A stretch of DNA of 35,029 bases from Planctomycetota bacterium (GTDB lineage Bacteria > Planctomycetota > UBA11346): contig JANQLF010000171.1 in the NCBI GenBank assembly GCA_028280785.1, forward strand, positions 1-35,029, given 5' to 3'. The translations under genes and the position numbers were made by a program. Below the pieces are notes generated by a model, which saw only the letters and a program-made list of their open reading frames with translations, did not search any database and had not been told where the DNA came from. The stretch's first letter is position 1, and every line of letters begins with the position of its first letter. Shown here one piece after another: positions 16,976 through 24,544 of this stretch.

Positions 16976-19327
16976 TTATTCAAAAAGCTCTACTATTGCA
17001 GCTCCGCTTTTACCGTTAGATCCATTGTTTCCTGAACCATCGCCCGACTTAGAACCGCCAGCTCCAATGGTTACAACAATAGTGTCGCCAGGATTAACTG
17101 AGATATTTAATTTACCCCAGCCACCGCCACCGCCACCGCCAGCGCCATCACTGCTTCCACCAGCACCGCCACCGCCACCGCCGCCAGCACCATAACCACT
17201 GGCAGAGCCTGCTGCACCAAATTGAAGTCCTCCACTACCACCTGTTCCTTGGAATGGTTGAAAATTAGGCGGACGACCACCACTAGCCCCAACATAACCG
17301 GAGGAATCAACGCCTTTCAATCCTGGCATCCAAGCAGCACCATGACCAGGGTCACCGCCACCATCAGCAGCAGGACGATTTTGTCCGCCATCTGAATCCT
17401 TACCGCCTTTACCACCTTTTGCGATTATAATTGGTGAACCAGCATTGATGGTTACGGTGCAATCCCCTCCATCAGAACCACCGCCAACGCCACCATCATC
17501 ATCATCACCTGCACCACCACCACCGCCGCCACCAACTGCTTCGATCGTCAAATTGTTGGTACCGGTAGGCACGGTAAATTGAAAAACGTGATCAGAATTC
17601 TGTGTAACTGCCACTCCCGACTGCGTAACTGATCCTGAATTTTTATAAAATTGCAAACGCAAAGGTACTGCAGTTGATCCAGGAGTAACTATTTGCGCAT
17701 CCACATAAGCTTTCACCGCATTTTGACTAGGCACCAAGGTATCCGAAGTTCCTAAGCTCGTATTTGTTGAAATGGTTGCTGCAATTTGGTTATCAGTATA
17801 GGTGTTTGCGTCCGTTTCGGTTTGATCAATGTAAACTTTCGCTGCGTTTTGACTTGGTACGACCGTATCTGATGTTCCCAATGCTGTATTGGTATCGATT
17901 AATGCCGTATTGTTTGCTGTGATTTGCGTATCAGTATATGATTTAACAGCTTGCTCAGTAAGCAAGGTAGTCGCATTACCTGATAAATTGGCGTCATTTG
18001 AAATTAAATTTATGGTTTGGCCACCAGCGATAGAAAAATCACCGCCTACATCTACATCACCAGTAATATCAATATGATTATCGAAGATCAGTGGTGCATT
18101 TAACAATGTTACAAAATGAACCTCATCAATTTCATAATCAATTGCACCAACCATTAATTGGTGATCTTTGGTATTGATTGCACTTCGTCCGATTGCGATT
18201 GATTGCCAGTAGGAATTATTATCAGCATATGCACCTAAAACGGTACCATTGTACCCTGACCAGGAGCCAAAGCCGATTGCTGTGGATTGTTGGCCCCAGG
18301 TGTTGGCAGAACCACCAACTGCTGTACCACGATGACCTTCATTGATAGCGCCATAACCAATGGCCACACCTTGAGTGGTGCTATCTGCACCTGAACCGAT
18401 GGCCACTTGTCCGCCAGTACCTGCTGCTGCTGCTGCATTGCGACCTATAATGACATTATTATTTCCCGTTCCTGAATCAGCATTTTCACCGATCGCAACT
18501 GATTGCGTGCCATCGGCAACCGCACCTTCACCGGCAACAAATGTATCAGCACCATTTCCATTTGATTGCAATCCGCCTGTCACAATTGCGCCTGCACCAA
18601 CATCTAGTTGTCCAGTTACACTAGTATTATTAGTAACCGTTACTGCCGCATTGAATTGCAAGGTTTGATTGGCAACAACACTGCTCATTTGGCCAACAAT
18701 TATTGATTCAGCATTTTCAGTTGCTTCGTCAGTGCGGTTACTGTTATTAACAATAAAACGATTGTCCTGGGTTTGATAGCGACCCGAGTGTGCACCAATA
18801 AAAATTGATTTGGTTGTATCAGAAGCAAGACCAGCCGCGTATCCAACAACCACACTCTCAGTCTGAGTTACTTTGGTACCGGATGCTACATCACCAACAA
18901 AAACGTTACGTGCACCAGTTGTAACAGCGCCACCTGCACCACGTCCAACACCGATGTTACTTCCCCCAGTTGATAGTTCGAGAGCAGCACGACCAATAGC
19001 CACATGATTACTTGCTGTTTGGTTTGCTCGTAATGCTTGCGCACCAATTACGATATTATCTAAACCAGTGCTTATTTGATAACCGCTATACTGATTACCG
19101 ACATAAAAATTACCGCCATTATTATCAATACGAATCGTATCGCTTACATATACCTGAGCATTAAATGTTGCGTCACCACCAGCACTAAGGGCACCATCTA
19201 CAGTCGCATCAAAATAGATACGCGTATCGCCATCGGTTTCGACCTCGAGTGCATCTTGGGCATAAAGCGAACTACTCATGGTAAAGGCCAGTAAGGTCGC
19301 GGATAAAATTAGCGTCTTGAAGTTCAT
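16976..19327 (-). CDS. Secreted fibre protein with YadA-like heads and polyglycine tip
   Basis: I place the start at ATG 19327, which has GAGGGA seven bases upstream and a clean signal peptide (MNFKTLILSATLLAFTMSSSLYAQ). The track-length GTG start at 19366 lies inside a hairpin and is rejected. The protein is 783 residues. Two blocks of YadA-head-type repeats occur at about residues 90-180 (NIVIGAQAL, HVAIGRAAL, SVVVGYAAG, SIFIGAHSG) and 270-385 (SVAIGENAD, NVIIGRNAA, STAIGFGSW). A linker then repeats a tail-fibre motif (TSDTLVPSQNAVKAYVD). The last 185 residues are a glycine-rich domain with PGDTIVVTIGAGG, like polyglycine tips of phage adhesins. No YadA beta-barrel anchor is present, so it is probably secreted or held by a partner. 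It is first in the toxin operon. A trimer is inferred from the head type. Confidence 0.75.
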   Translation of the reverse strand: MNFKTLILSATLLAFTMSSSLYAQDALEVETDGDTRIYFDATVDGALSAGGDATFNAQVYVSDTIRIDNNGGNFYVGNQYSGYQISTGLDNIVIGAQALRANQTASNHVAIGRAALELSTGGSNIGVGRGAGGAVTTGARNVFVGDVASGTKVTQTESVVVGYAAGLASDTTKSIFIGAHSGRYQTQDNRFIVNNSNRTDEATENAESIIVGQMSSVVANQTLQFNAAVTVTNNTSVTGQLDVGAGAIVTGGLQSNGNGADTFVAGEGAVADGTQSVAIGENADSGTGNNNVIIGRNAAAAAGTGGQVAIGSGADSTTQGVAIGYGAINEGHRGTAVGGSANTWGQQSTAIGFGSWSGYNGTVLGAYADNNSYWQSIAIGRSAINTKDHQLMVGAIDYEIDEVHFVTLLNAPLIFDNHIDITGDVDVGGDFSIAGGQTINLISNDANLSGNATTLLTEQAVKSYTDTQITANNTALIDTNTALGTSDTVVPSQNAAKVYIDQTETDANTYTDNQIAATISTNTSLGTSDTLVPSQNAVKAYVDAQIVTPGSTAVPLRLQFYKNSGSVTQSGVAVTQNSDHVFQFTVPTGTNNLTIEAVGGGGGGGAGDDDDGGVGGGSDGGDCTVTINAGSPIIIAKGGKGGKDSDGGQNRPAADGGGDPGHGAAWMPGLKGVDSSGYVGASGGRPPNFQPFQGTGGSGGLQFGAAGSASGYGAGGGGGGGAGGSSDGAGGGGGGGWGKLNISVNPGDTIVVTIGAGGSKSGDGSGNNGSNGKSGAAIVELFE
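17121..17190 (-). repeat. GCC/ACC simple-sequence tract encoding polyglycine
   Basis: Two short runs of CCACCGCCACCGCC lie at about 17121-17140 and 17163-17183 and encode Gly runs in the fibre tip. Changes by whole triplets would only lengthen or shorten the polyglycine stretch. Single-base slips would shift the frame within the last 60 residues. Confidence 0.5.
17692..17897 (-). repeat. Diverged tandem repeat coding for VPSQNAVK units of the fibre
   Basis: Two copies of a unit encoding T-x-LGTSD-T-VVPSQNA-K-Y-D are spaced about 127 bp apart (near 17719 and 17846). They are similar but not identical at DNA level. A third weaker copy (LLTEQAVKSYTD) lies upstream in the gene. The unit is typical of phage tail fibres and related surface fibres. 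Confidence 0.55.
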
Positions 19328-19339
19328 AAAAAATCCCTC

Positions 19340-19368
19340 GAAAAAAGAACAGTGACATAGAGTCACTG
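19340..19368 (-). terminator. Attenuator-like hairpin in the leader of the fibre operon
   Basis: Read on the minus strand, CAGTGAC (19368-19362) and GTCACTG (19356-19350) form a 7-bp stem with a 5-base loop. It is followed at once by TTCTTTTTTC and then by the GAGGGA Shine-Dalgarno of the fibre gene. A stem plus a T-run ending a few bases before the ribosome site has the shape of an intrinsic terminator in a leader, so it could hold down expression of the 16-kb operon. The stem is short. Confidence 0.45.
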
Positions 19369-19820
19369 AATTAATTTAATTGTTTTAGGAAGAAAATGGA
19401 CTGATGTTTACCCTTGTTTTGGTACGCTTCAATCCAGTGATGTGCGTTCGTTATTACTGCCTCAATAGTTTGTGTCACTTGTAATTAAAACACCTGTTTT
19501 TATCGATGTTTTTCAACATCCAACTTGTTTGACACACTAATAAATGCATAAAACACTGTGCTTTATGCATTCAGTTAGTTAGGATGCGATTGATTACTAA
19601 TGCTAAGTGCCTGATTTGTTAAAGCCTTAGGGCAATTAGATTTTTCCATGTACAATTTACTATTGTGATAGTTTTTGTGTAACAAAGACTTTTGGTTCGT
19701 ATTTTTTAGACAAATAATTGCTCAAAAATTGAGCCACTTTGTTTCTTATCATCGACACAAGGACTGCTTCCCCTCTGCATAGGTATACATAGGCTGTCTC
19801 CTAATTCATAGGAAGATTCG
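19369..19820. promoter_or_regulatory. Divergent intergenic region between the fibre operon and the PilZ gene
   Basis: This 452-bp gap must contain the promoters of both directions. I see no ORF of weight. It holds three inverted repeats: GATGTT/AACATC at 19505-19520, AATGCATAAA/TTTATGCATT at 19543-19571 and GCTCAA/TTGAGC at 19720-19734. A TTGACA occurs at 19529-19534 next to the second repeat, but no good -10 lies at the right distance. The PilZ gene has AGGAAG five bases before its ATG. Confidence 0.4.
19543..19571. promoter_or_regulatory. Near-perfect 29-bp palindrome, possible operator
   Basis: AATGCATAAA (19543-19552) and TTTATGCATT (19562-19571) are exact reverse complements. The 9-base centre (ACACTGTGC) itself pairs as CAC/GTG, so the whole element is almost continuously palindromic. 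It lies in the divergent promoter region about 215 bp before the fibre gene. It could bind a dimeric regulator or form a hairpin; no T-run follows on either side. Confidence 0.4.
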
Positions 19821-20222
19821 ATGACCTACGAAAAGCAAGAAAGTCGCTACTTCACCCGGGTTGAGGTGAAAATAGACGCCACGGTGAAGTTTGATGATGG
19901 GACTTCGTTTGCCGCAACGGTTCGTGATGTGTCGATGGTTGGTGTTTATTTTCTGTGTCACCAACACAAAGACATCGGCAAGGAATGCGACGTAATTCTG
20001 CATTTAGGTGAAACACCAACCAATGAAGAAATTACCGTTGAGGCAAAAGGTATGGTAAAGCGCCTCACCGAAGAAGGTATGGCTGTAGAATTCACACATT
20101 TAATTGGCGACGACAGTTATCATTTATTACGACGCATTGTCCTGCGTTACGCCGAAGACCCAACACGTGCGGAAAAAGAATTAAATGATCCGCATGGTGT
20201 TTTTCAGGAAGAAGGCGAATAA
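19821..20222 (+). CDS. PilZ-domain protein
   Basis: This is a 133-residue, soluble, single PilZ domain. The two c-di-GMP binding elements are visible: ESRYFTRVEV near residue 7, fitting the RxxxR pattern, and VRDVSMVGVYF near residue 34, fitting (D/N)xSxxG. GMAVEFTHL near residue 85 is the usual final strand. PilZ proteins change shape on binding the second messenger and regulate motility, secretion or polysaccharide output. The acidic C-terminal tail after residue 110 is outside the domain. mfd follows after 42 bp on the same strand, so the two may share a transcript. A link to the nearby envelope clusters is possible but unproven. Confidence 0.85.
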   Translation: MTYEKQESRYFTRVEVKIDATVKFDDGTSFAATVRDVSMVGVYFLCHQHKDIGKECDVILHLGETPTNEEITVEAKGMVKRLTEEGMAVEFTHLIGDDSYHLLRRIVLRYAEDPTRAEKELNDPHGVFQEEGE

Positions 20223-20264
20223 TAAAACGAGCGACGTTCTAGGCGGAAGTATTCATCTTTACGC

Positions 20265-23200
20265 TTGCTATATTTATACTTAGAACATCCTCCCCTCTCC
20301 ATGCGGCAGCTTGTTCAACGCTATCTTGAAGATAGCCGAGTGCAGTCGCTTTATGGCGCATATCTGGCTGACAGCGGGGTCATTCTTGGTTCCTGCCAGG
20401 GTTCATTTGCCTCAGTATTACTAGCAGCTCTATGCCAGCGTCTCGAAGACCAAAAACCGGCACTCATCGTCTGCGCTGAAGCTGATGATTTACACGATGA
20501 CCTTGAAGAACTTGGTGTGCAGGTTGCCGTTCTTCGTGCCATCGATGATTGGAATTTAGAGAGCGAAGACGAGCGTGACCGCCAAGCCTTTGCCCAACGC
20601 CTGAGTGCTCTGCAGTCCTATTTGCATGGCGCGACGCTGATCGCCACACCGCAATCGCTCAAACAAGATGTCCCTGACCTGCAATCTTTGTCGAGTAGCA
20701 ATATCGTCTTGCGTTCTGGGGATACTTACGATTTACATGAACTCGCCGAAACGCTGATTGAAAATAAATATCAACTTTGTCACGTCGTTGAAAAACGTGG
20801 AGACGTTGCCGTACGCGGTGGTTTGCTTGATGTGTATCCATGGGTTGGTGAACACGCGTTACGCATTGAATTTTTTGGTGATGAAGTCGACACCATTCGT
20901 AAATTTGACATTTTCACACAAGAAAGCATCGGATCGACAAAAGAGGCCCAATTACTGTGCAATAGCGATGCTGTTGCTAATAAAAGTATTTGGTCACAGA
21001 TAGGCGATAAACCATTTATTAGCTTTGGTGATATTCCGCTTGATCAACGCATTAATGTTAAGATTAAACATACTGAAATTCGTTTTGCTCGACAACTAGA
21101 GCGTGACGCCATCGATGGCGCCAGTGTTGGCATTGAACGCTATAAAGGTGATGCCTTACGGGATTTTGATGAGCTAAAATCTGCTGATGTTGAACAGACC
21201 TGCATTGTATTTGCGCGTAATGAAGAAGCTGTCACTGACATGCGCCAATTACTGGCCGAAACAGAAGTCGATGATGTGCGTCGCGGTCGCTTAAGTGCCG
21301 GTTTTCGCGATCTCGATCAAAACATCTGTGTTCTTCATGATTTTGAGCTACAAGAACGCAAAGCCACTAAGCGCCGCAAATTAAAGCAATTACCCAATGC
21401 GGCACCACTGAGCAGTTTATCTGATTTACGCGATGGCAATTACGTGGTGCATTTAAAACATGGCATCGGCCGCTTCAAAGGCATGGCGACGCTTGAAAAA
21501 AATGGTTACTTCGAAGATCACCTTTTACTACTATTTGCTGATGAAGCTAAATTATATGTGCCAATAAGCGGCATTGATTTAGTTCAAAAATACATTGGTG
21601 GCAGTGGGCGTCATCCAGAACTCAGTCGACTCGGTGGCAATGCCTGGGCCAAGAAACGCGCTAAAGCTGAAAAAGCTATCGAAGATCTCACCGCGACATT
21701 GCTCGAAGCACATGCTAAACGCTTAAGCATGGGTGGTATTTCCTTCGCTAAGGACACAGCAGAAAGCGTACGCTTTGATGTGCGCTTCCCATTTGAGGAA
21801 ACTGCTGATCAACTCGCAGCGATTCGCGAAATTAAAGCCGACATGGAACGTGAGCAATTCATGGATCGCCTGCTCTGCGGTGATGTCGGTTTTGGTAAAA
21901 CCGAAGTAGCCATGCGCGCAGCCTACAAAGCCGTTCAAAGTGGCTATCAAGTCGCCGTACTCGCACCCACTACTTTATTAACTGAACAACATGCGCTCAG
22001 TTTTACCAATCGTTTCGACGATGAAGGCGTTGAGATCGCCTGCATTAATCGTTTCCGCAATACGGCAGAACGTCGTGAAATCCTTGAATTAACCGAGTCG
22101 GGTAAGATTGATATTCTCATTGGTACACACGCGTTGTTAAATAAAGCACTCTCATTTAAAAAGCTTGGCTTACTGATTGTTGATGAAGAACAGCGTTTTG
22201 GGGTTAAACAAAAAGAAATTCTACGTGATTTGCGCGTTGGTGTTGATGTCTTGACCATGACCGCCACGCCTATTCCACGCACCTTGCATTTTAGTTTACT
22301 TGGCCTGCGCGATATCAGTGTTTTAGCTGAAGCCCCCTCGGAACGTTTAGCCGTTGAAACCAAAGTCAGTATCTGGGATGATCAATTAATTAAACATGCC
22401 ATTGAACGCGAAAAAGAACGTGACGGGCAGGTCTTCTTTATTCACAATCGGGTTCAAGATATCGACAATATTGCGTTTAAATTATCACGGTTGATGCCTG
22501 ACTTGCGCATTGAAGTCATTCATGGGCAGATGCATGAACAGCGCATCAGCAATGTCATGAGTGCCTACAAACGTGGCGACATCGATTGCTTAGTTGCAAC
22601 GAGCATTGTTGAATCCGGTATTGATATTCCCAATGCCAATACGCTTTTTGTGAATAACGCACATTATTTTGGCTTAGCTGAATTACACCAAATCCGCGGA
22701 CGCATCGGTCGCTTTACCAGGCAAGCCTATGCCTATTTCATGACACCGAAACGCGGTGGCTTAAATAAAGAAGCTCAAGAGCGTATGGATGCGATTCAAG
22801 AATATGCAGAACTCGGTGCCGGATTTAAGTTAGCCATGCGCGATTTAGAGTTACGCGGTGCCGGTAATTTACTTGGCGCTGAGCAAAGCGGACAAATAGA
22901 CGCGATTGGTTACGAGTTATACTGCAAACTACTTGCCGAAGCTGTGGCTAAACAAGGCGGCCCTGTTGCCGATAATCATTTATCACCTTCGGAACATGTC
23001 GTCCTCAGCTTTGGTGCCGATGCTTATATTCCAGATGATTATGTTGATAATCCAGCATTGAAATTCGACGTACATAAATCAATCGACAGTTGCACGAGAA
23101 TCAGCGACTTAGAAGCCATCTGGAAAAGTCTGCGCGATCGCTTTGGCCCGGCGCCAATCCAATTGTCCCGTTTAATCAAGCTCAAAGCAATTCGTATTCG

Positions 23201-23429
23201 CTGCAACGAACACAATATCAGCAAGATCCAAGTCCAAGACCGTCATATTCGCCTGCACATCGGCCATGAAATTCCACCGCTTGATGCGCGTGAAATTCCT
23301 GAGGTCGTTCACATTCAGGCAGATGACGGCCTAGTAACGCTGTTCATGAAGGAGCGCTTTGAGCAGGATGAGTTGATGCGAATCCTGGGTTCCTTGATGA
23401 AGATAGACATAGCTAATTTCAATACTTAG
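20265..23429 (+). CDS. mfd: Transcription-repair coupling factor Mfd
   Basis: Mfd removes RNA polymerase stalled at DNA lesions and recruits UvrA. The 1054-residue protein has a UvrB-like N-terminal module (KRGDVAVRGGLLDVYP near 178). An RNA polymerase-interacting CarD-like domain lies at about 385-450 (DGNYVVHLKHGIGRFKG). The helicase motor carries GDVGFGKTEVA (about 539), DEEQRFGV (639) and TATPIPRTL (666). IVESGIDIPNANT and QIRGRIGR follow, and the C-terminal TRCF domain starts near 915. It is shorter than the E. coli protein (1148), mostly at the N-terminus. The start is uncertain: TTG 20265 keeps LYLEHPPL, and ATG 20301 would remove 12 residues. Neither has a strong Shine-Dalgarno. Confidence 0.97.
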   Translation: MLYLYLEHPPLSMRQLVQRYLEDSRVQSLYGAYLADSGVILGSCQGSFASVLLAALCQRLEDQKPALIVCAEADDLHDDLEELGVQVAVLRAIDDWNLESEDERDRQAFAQRLSALQSYLHGATLIATPQSLKQDVPDLQSLSSSNIVLRSGDTYDLHELAETLIENKYQLCHVVEKRGDVAVRGGLLDVYPWVGEHALRIEFFGDEVDTIRKFDIFTQESIGSTKEAQLLCNSDAVANKSIWSQIGDKPFISFGDIPLDQRINVKIKHTEIRFARQLERDAIDGASVGIERYKGDALRDFDELKSADVEQTCIVFARNEEAVTDMRQLLAETEVDDVRRGRLSAGFRDLDQNICVLHDFELQERKATKRRKLKQLPNAAPLSSLSDLRDGNYVVHLKHGIGRFKGMATLEKNGYFEDHLLLLFADEAKLYVPISGIDLVQKYIGGSGRHPELSRLGGNAWAKKRAKAEKAIEDLTATLLEAHAKRLSMGGISFAKDTAESVRFDVRFPFEETADQLAAIREIKADMEREQFMDRLLCGDVGFGKTEVAMRAAYKAVQSGYQVAVLAPTTLLTEQHALSFTNRFDDEGVEIACINRFRNTAERREILELTESGKIDILIGTHALLNKALSFKKLGLLIVDEEQRFGVKQKEILRDLRVGVDVLTMTATPIPRTLHFSLLGLRDISVLAEAPSERLAVETKVSIWDDQLIKHAIEREKERDGQVFFIHNRVQDIDNIAFKLSRLMPDLRIEVIHGQMHEQRISNVMSAYKRGDIDCLVATSIVESGIDIPNANTLFVNNAHYFGLAELHQIRGRIGRFTRQAYAYFMTPKRGGLNKEAQERMDAIQEYAELGAGFKLAMRDLELRGAGNLLGAEQSGQIDAIGYELYCKLLAEAVAKQGGPVADNHLSPSEHVVLSFGADAYIPDDYVDNPALKFDVHKSIDSCTRISDLEAIWKSLRDRFGPAPIQLSRLIKLKAIRIRCNEHNISKIQVQDRHIRLHIGHEIPPLDAREIPEVVHIQADDGLVTLFMKERFEQDELMRILGSLMKIDIANFNT

Positions 23430-23512
23430 ACCGATTTTGGGGTCGAAAAAGAGCTTGCAGTCCTCCATTAGGATACATCATCTGCCGCCCCCAACAGGGA
23501 AGAGGAAGCTAC

Positions 23513-23701
23513 ATGATTAGAGTTGAATCACGCCAAGGCGAACCACTCGAGAAAACCATCCGCCGCTTTAAGAAGCGTTGTGAGAAGGAAGGCCTGACCA
23601 AAGATGTCAAAAAGGCCATGTACTATGACAAACCTAGCGAACGTAAACGTCGTGAGCTACGCAAGTTACAAAAACGTTTGGCACAGGAAGCCGGACAATA
23701 A
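23513..23701 (+). CDS. rpsU: 30S ribosomal protein S21
   Basis: This small basic protein of 62 residues matches S21 along its length: EPLEKTIRRFKKRCEKEGL is the family core, followed by YYDKPSERKRRELRK. S21 sits on the 30S platform near the mRNA exit region and the 3' end of 16S rRNA. GAGGAAG lies six bases before the ATG. The YYxKPSE tail differs from the typical proteobacterial form, which gives a faint lineage hint. A strong intrinsic terminator follows 25 bp after the stop, so it is probably the end of its transcript. Confidence 0.95.
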   Translation: MIRVESRQGEPLEKTIRRFKKRCEKEGLTKDVKKAMYYDKPSERKRRELRKLQKRLAQEAGQ

Positions 23702-23726
23702 ACCTCTCCCACTTTTGAGTTTACCT

Positions 23727-23760
23727 AAGGCCGCGGTGTGCAAACATCGTGGCCTTTCTT
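23727..23760 (+). terminator. Intrinsic terminator after rpsU
   Basis: AAGGCCGCGGTG (23727-23738) pairs along 12 bp, including two G-T pairs, with CATCGTGGCCTT (23745-23756) around a 6-base loop. TTTCTTCGTTT follows. This is a strong Rho-independent terminator. It covers the possible GTG start of birA at 23738, which argues for the ATG at 23771. Confidence 0.85.
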
Positions 23761-23770
23761 CGTTTATACC

Positions 23771-24544
23771 ATGAACCGATCCAATCATCATCCCTGGCTT
23801 ATCGAATTAGAGACCTGCCCAAGTACCAATATCTGGGCCATGAAGCGTTTTGATGAAATCGCACATGGTGACTGCATCTGGACCCTATCGCAAACTCAGG
23901 GCCGTGGTCAGGCCGGTCGCAGCTGGTTCTCAGATGCTGGTGTGTTGACCGCCAGCTTTGTCATTGAACTGACTGAGGATGCACTTGGTCCAACGATGAG
24001 CCTGTGCACTGGACTCGCCGTTGCCCATTGCGCCGAGGACTTAACGGCCGCTGAACTTGTTCACATCAAGTGGCCAAATGATTGTTTTGCTAATGGTCGC
24101 AAATTGGCCGGGATACTCTGCGAGGGGAAACGCCATAACGACACGTTCAAGATGATCGTTGGCATTGGACTGAATGTGAATCCTCAATGGGAAAAGGCAC
24201 CCGCTGACAGTCACTTTAATGGGCGTCCACCAATTAGCCTCAGCGAACTGGGCATGCAAAACGATATAAGCTTGGTTGATGTTTTAGATAAATTGCGCGG
24301 CTATTTATTAGAATCGGTTGGCTTAATTAATTCTGGTCGCTGGCAAGCATTGTTGCCAGATTTACGTAAACGCGATTGCTTAATCGATCAACATATTTGC
24401 ATCGACCAAGATGATCAACAACAGGTCGGCATTGGTGCTGGCATTGATGACCATGGCTCATTACTATTACGCCTTCCTGATGGAGGTTACACCACCTGCT
24501 CCTCTTCCTTCAACTTGCGCGTCATGGATGTGATTCATGACTAA
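23771..24544 (+). CDS. birA: Biotin-protein ligase (BirA type, no DNA-binding domain)
   Basis: This enzyme makes biotinyl-AMP and attaches biotin to carrier proteins such as the acetyl-CoA carboxylase subunit. Motifs are GRGQAGRSWFS near residue 44 (biotin/ATP loop), KWPND near 100 and GRKLAGILCEG near 110. A small C-terminal SH3-like domain follows (GIDDHGSLLLRLPDGG). The 257-residue length has no room for the helix-turn-helix of E. coli BirA, so it is a class I ligase without repressor function. A longer GTG start at 23738 would lie within the rpsU terminator, so I choose ATG 23771; no clear Shine-Dalgarno is visible. The 3' end overlaps hflX by 8 bp, showing co-translation. Confidence 0.9.
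   Translation: MNRSNHHPWLIELETCPSTNIWAMKRFDEIAHGDCIWTLSQTQGRGQAGRSWFSDAGVLTASFVIELTEDALGPTMSLCTGLAVAHCAEDLTAAELVHIKWPNDCFANGRKLAGILCEGKRHNDTFKMIVGIGLNVNPQWEKAPADSHFNGRPPISLSELGMQNDISLVDVLDKLRGYLLESVGLINSGRWQALLPDLRKRDCLIDQHICIDQDDQQQVGIGAGIDDHGSLLLRLPDGGYTTCSSSFNLRVMDVIHD

Noticed and set aside
4037-18668. Many plus-strand open frames opposite the large fibre and YD-repeat genes
   Set aside because: They are antisense shadows of long repetitive genes, with no signal peptides, motifs or ribosome sites.
19328-19366. Longer fibre protein starting at GTG 19366
   Set aside because: The added residues lie within the leader hairpin and T-run, and the ATG at 19327 has a good Shine-Dalgarno directly before a signal peptide.
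19720-19734. GCTCAA/TTGAGC hairpin as a terminator
   Set aside because: The stem is six bp with a three-base loop, no clear T-run follows, and no gene ends nearby.
23455-23480. TTGCAG followed by TACATC as an rpsU promoter
   Set aside because: The spacing is about 13 bp, too short for a normal sigma-70 promoter.
23738-23770. GTG start giving an 11-residue longer biotin ligase
   Set aside because: It lies within the intrinsic terminator of rpsU, and the family begins near the ATG at 23771.
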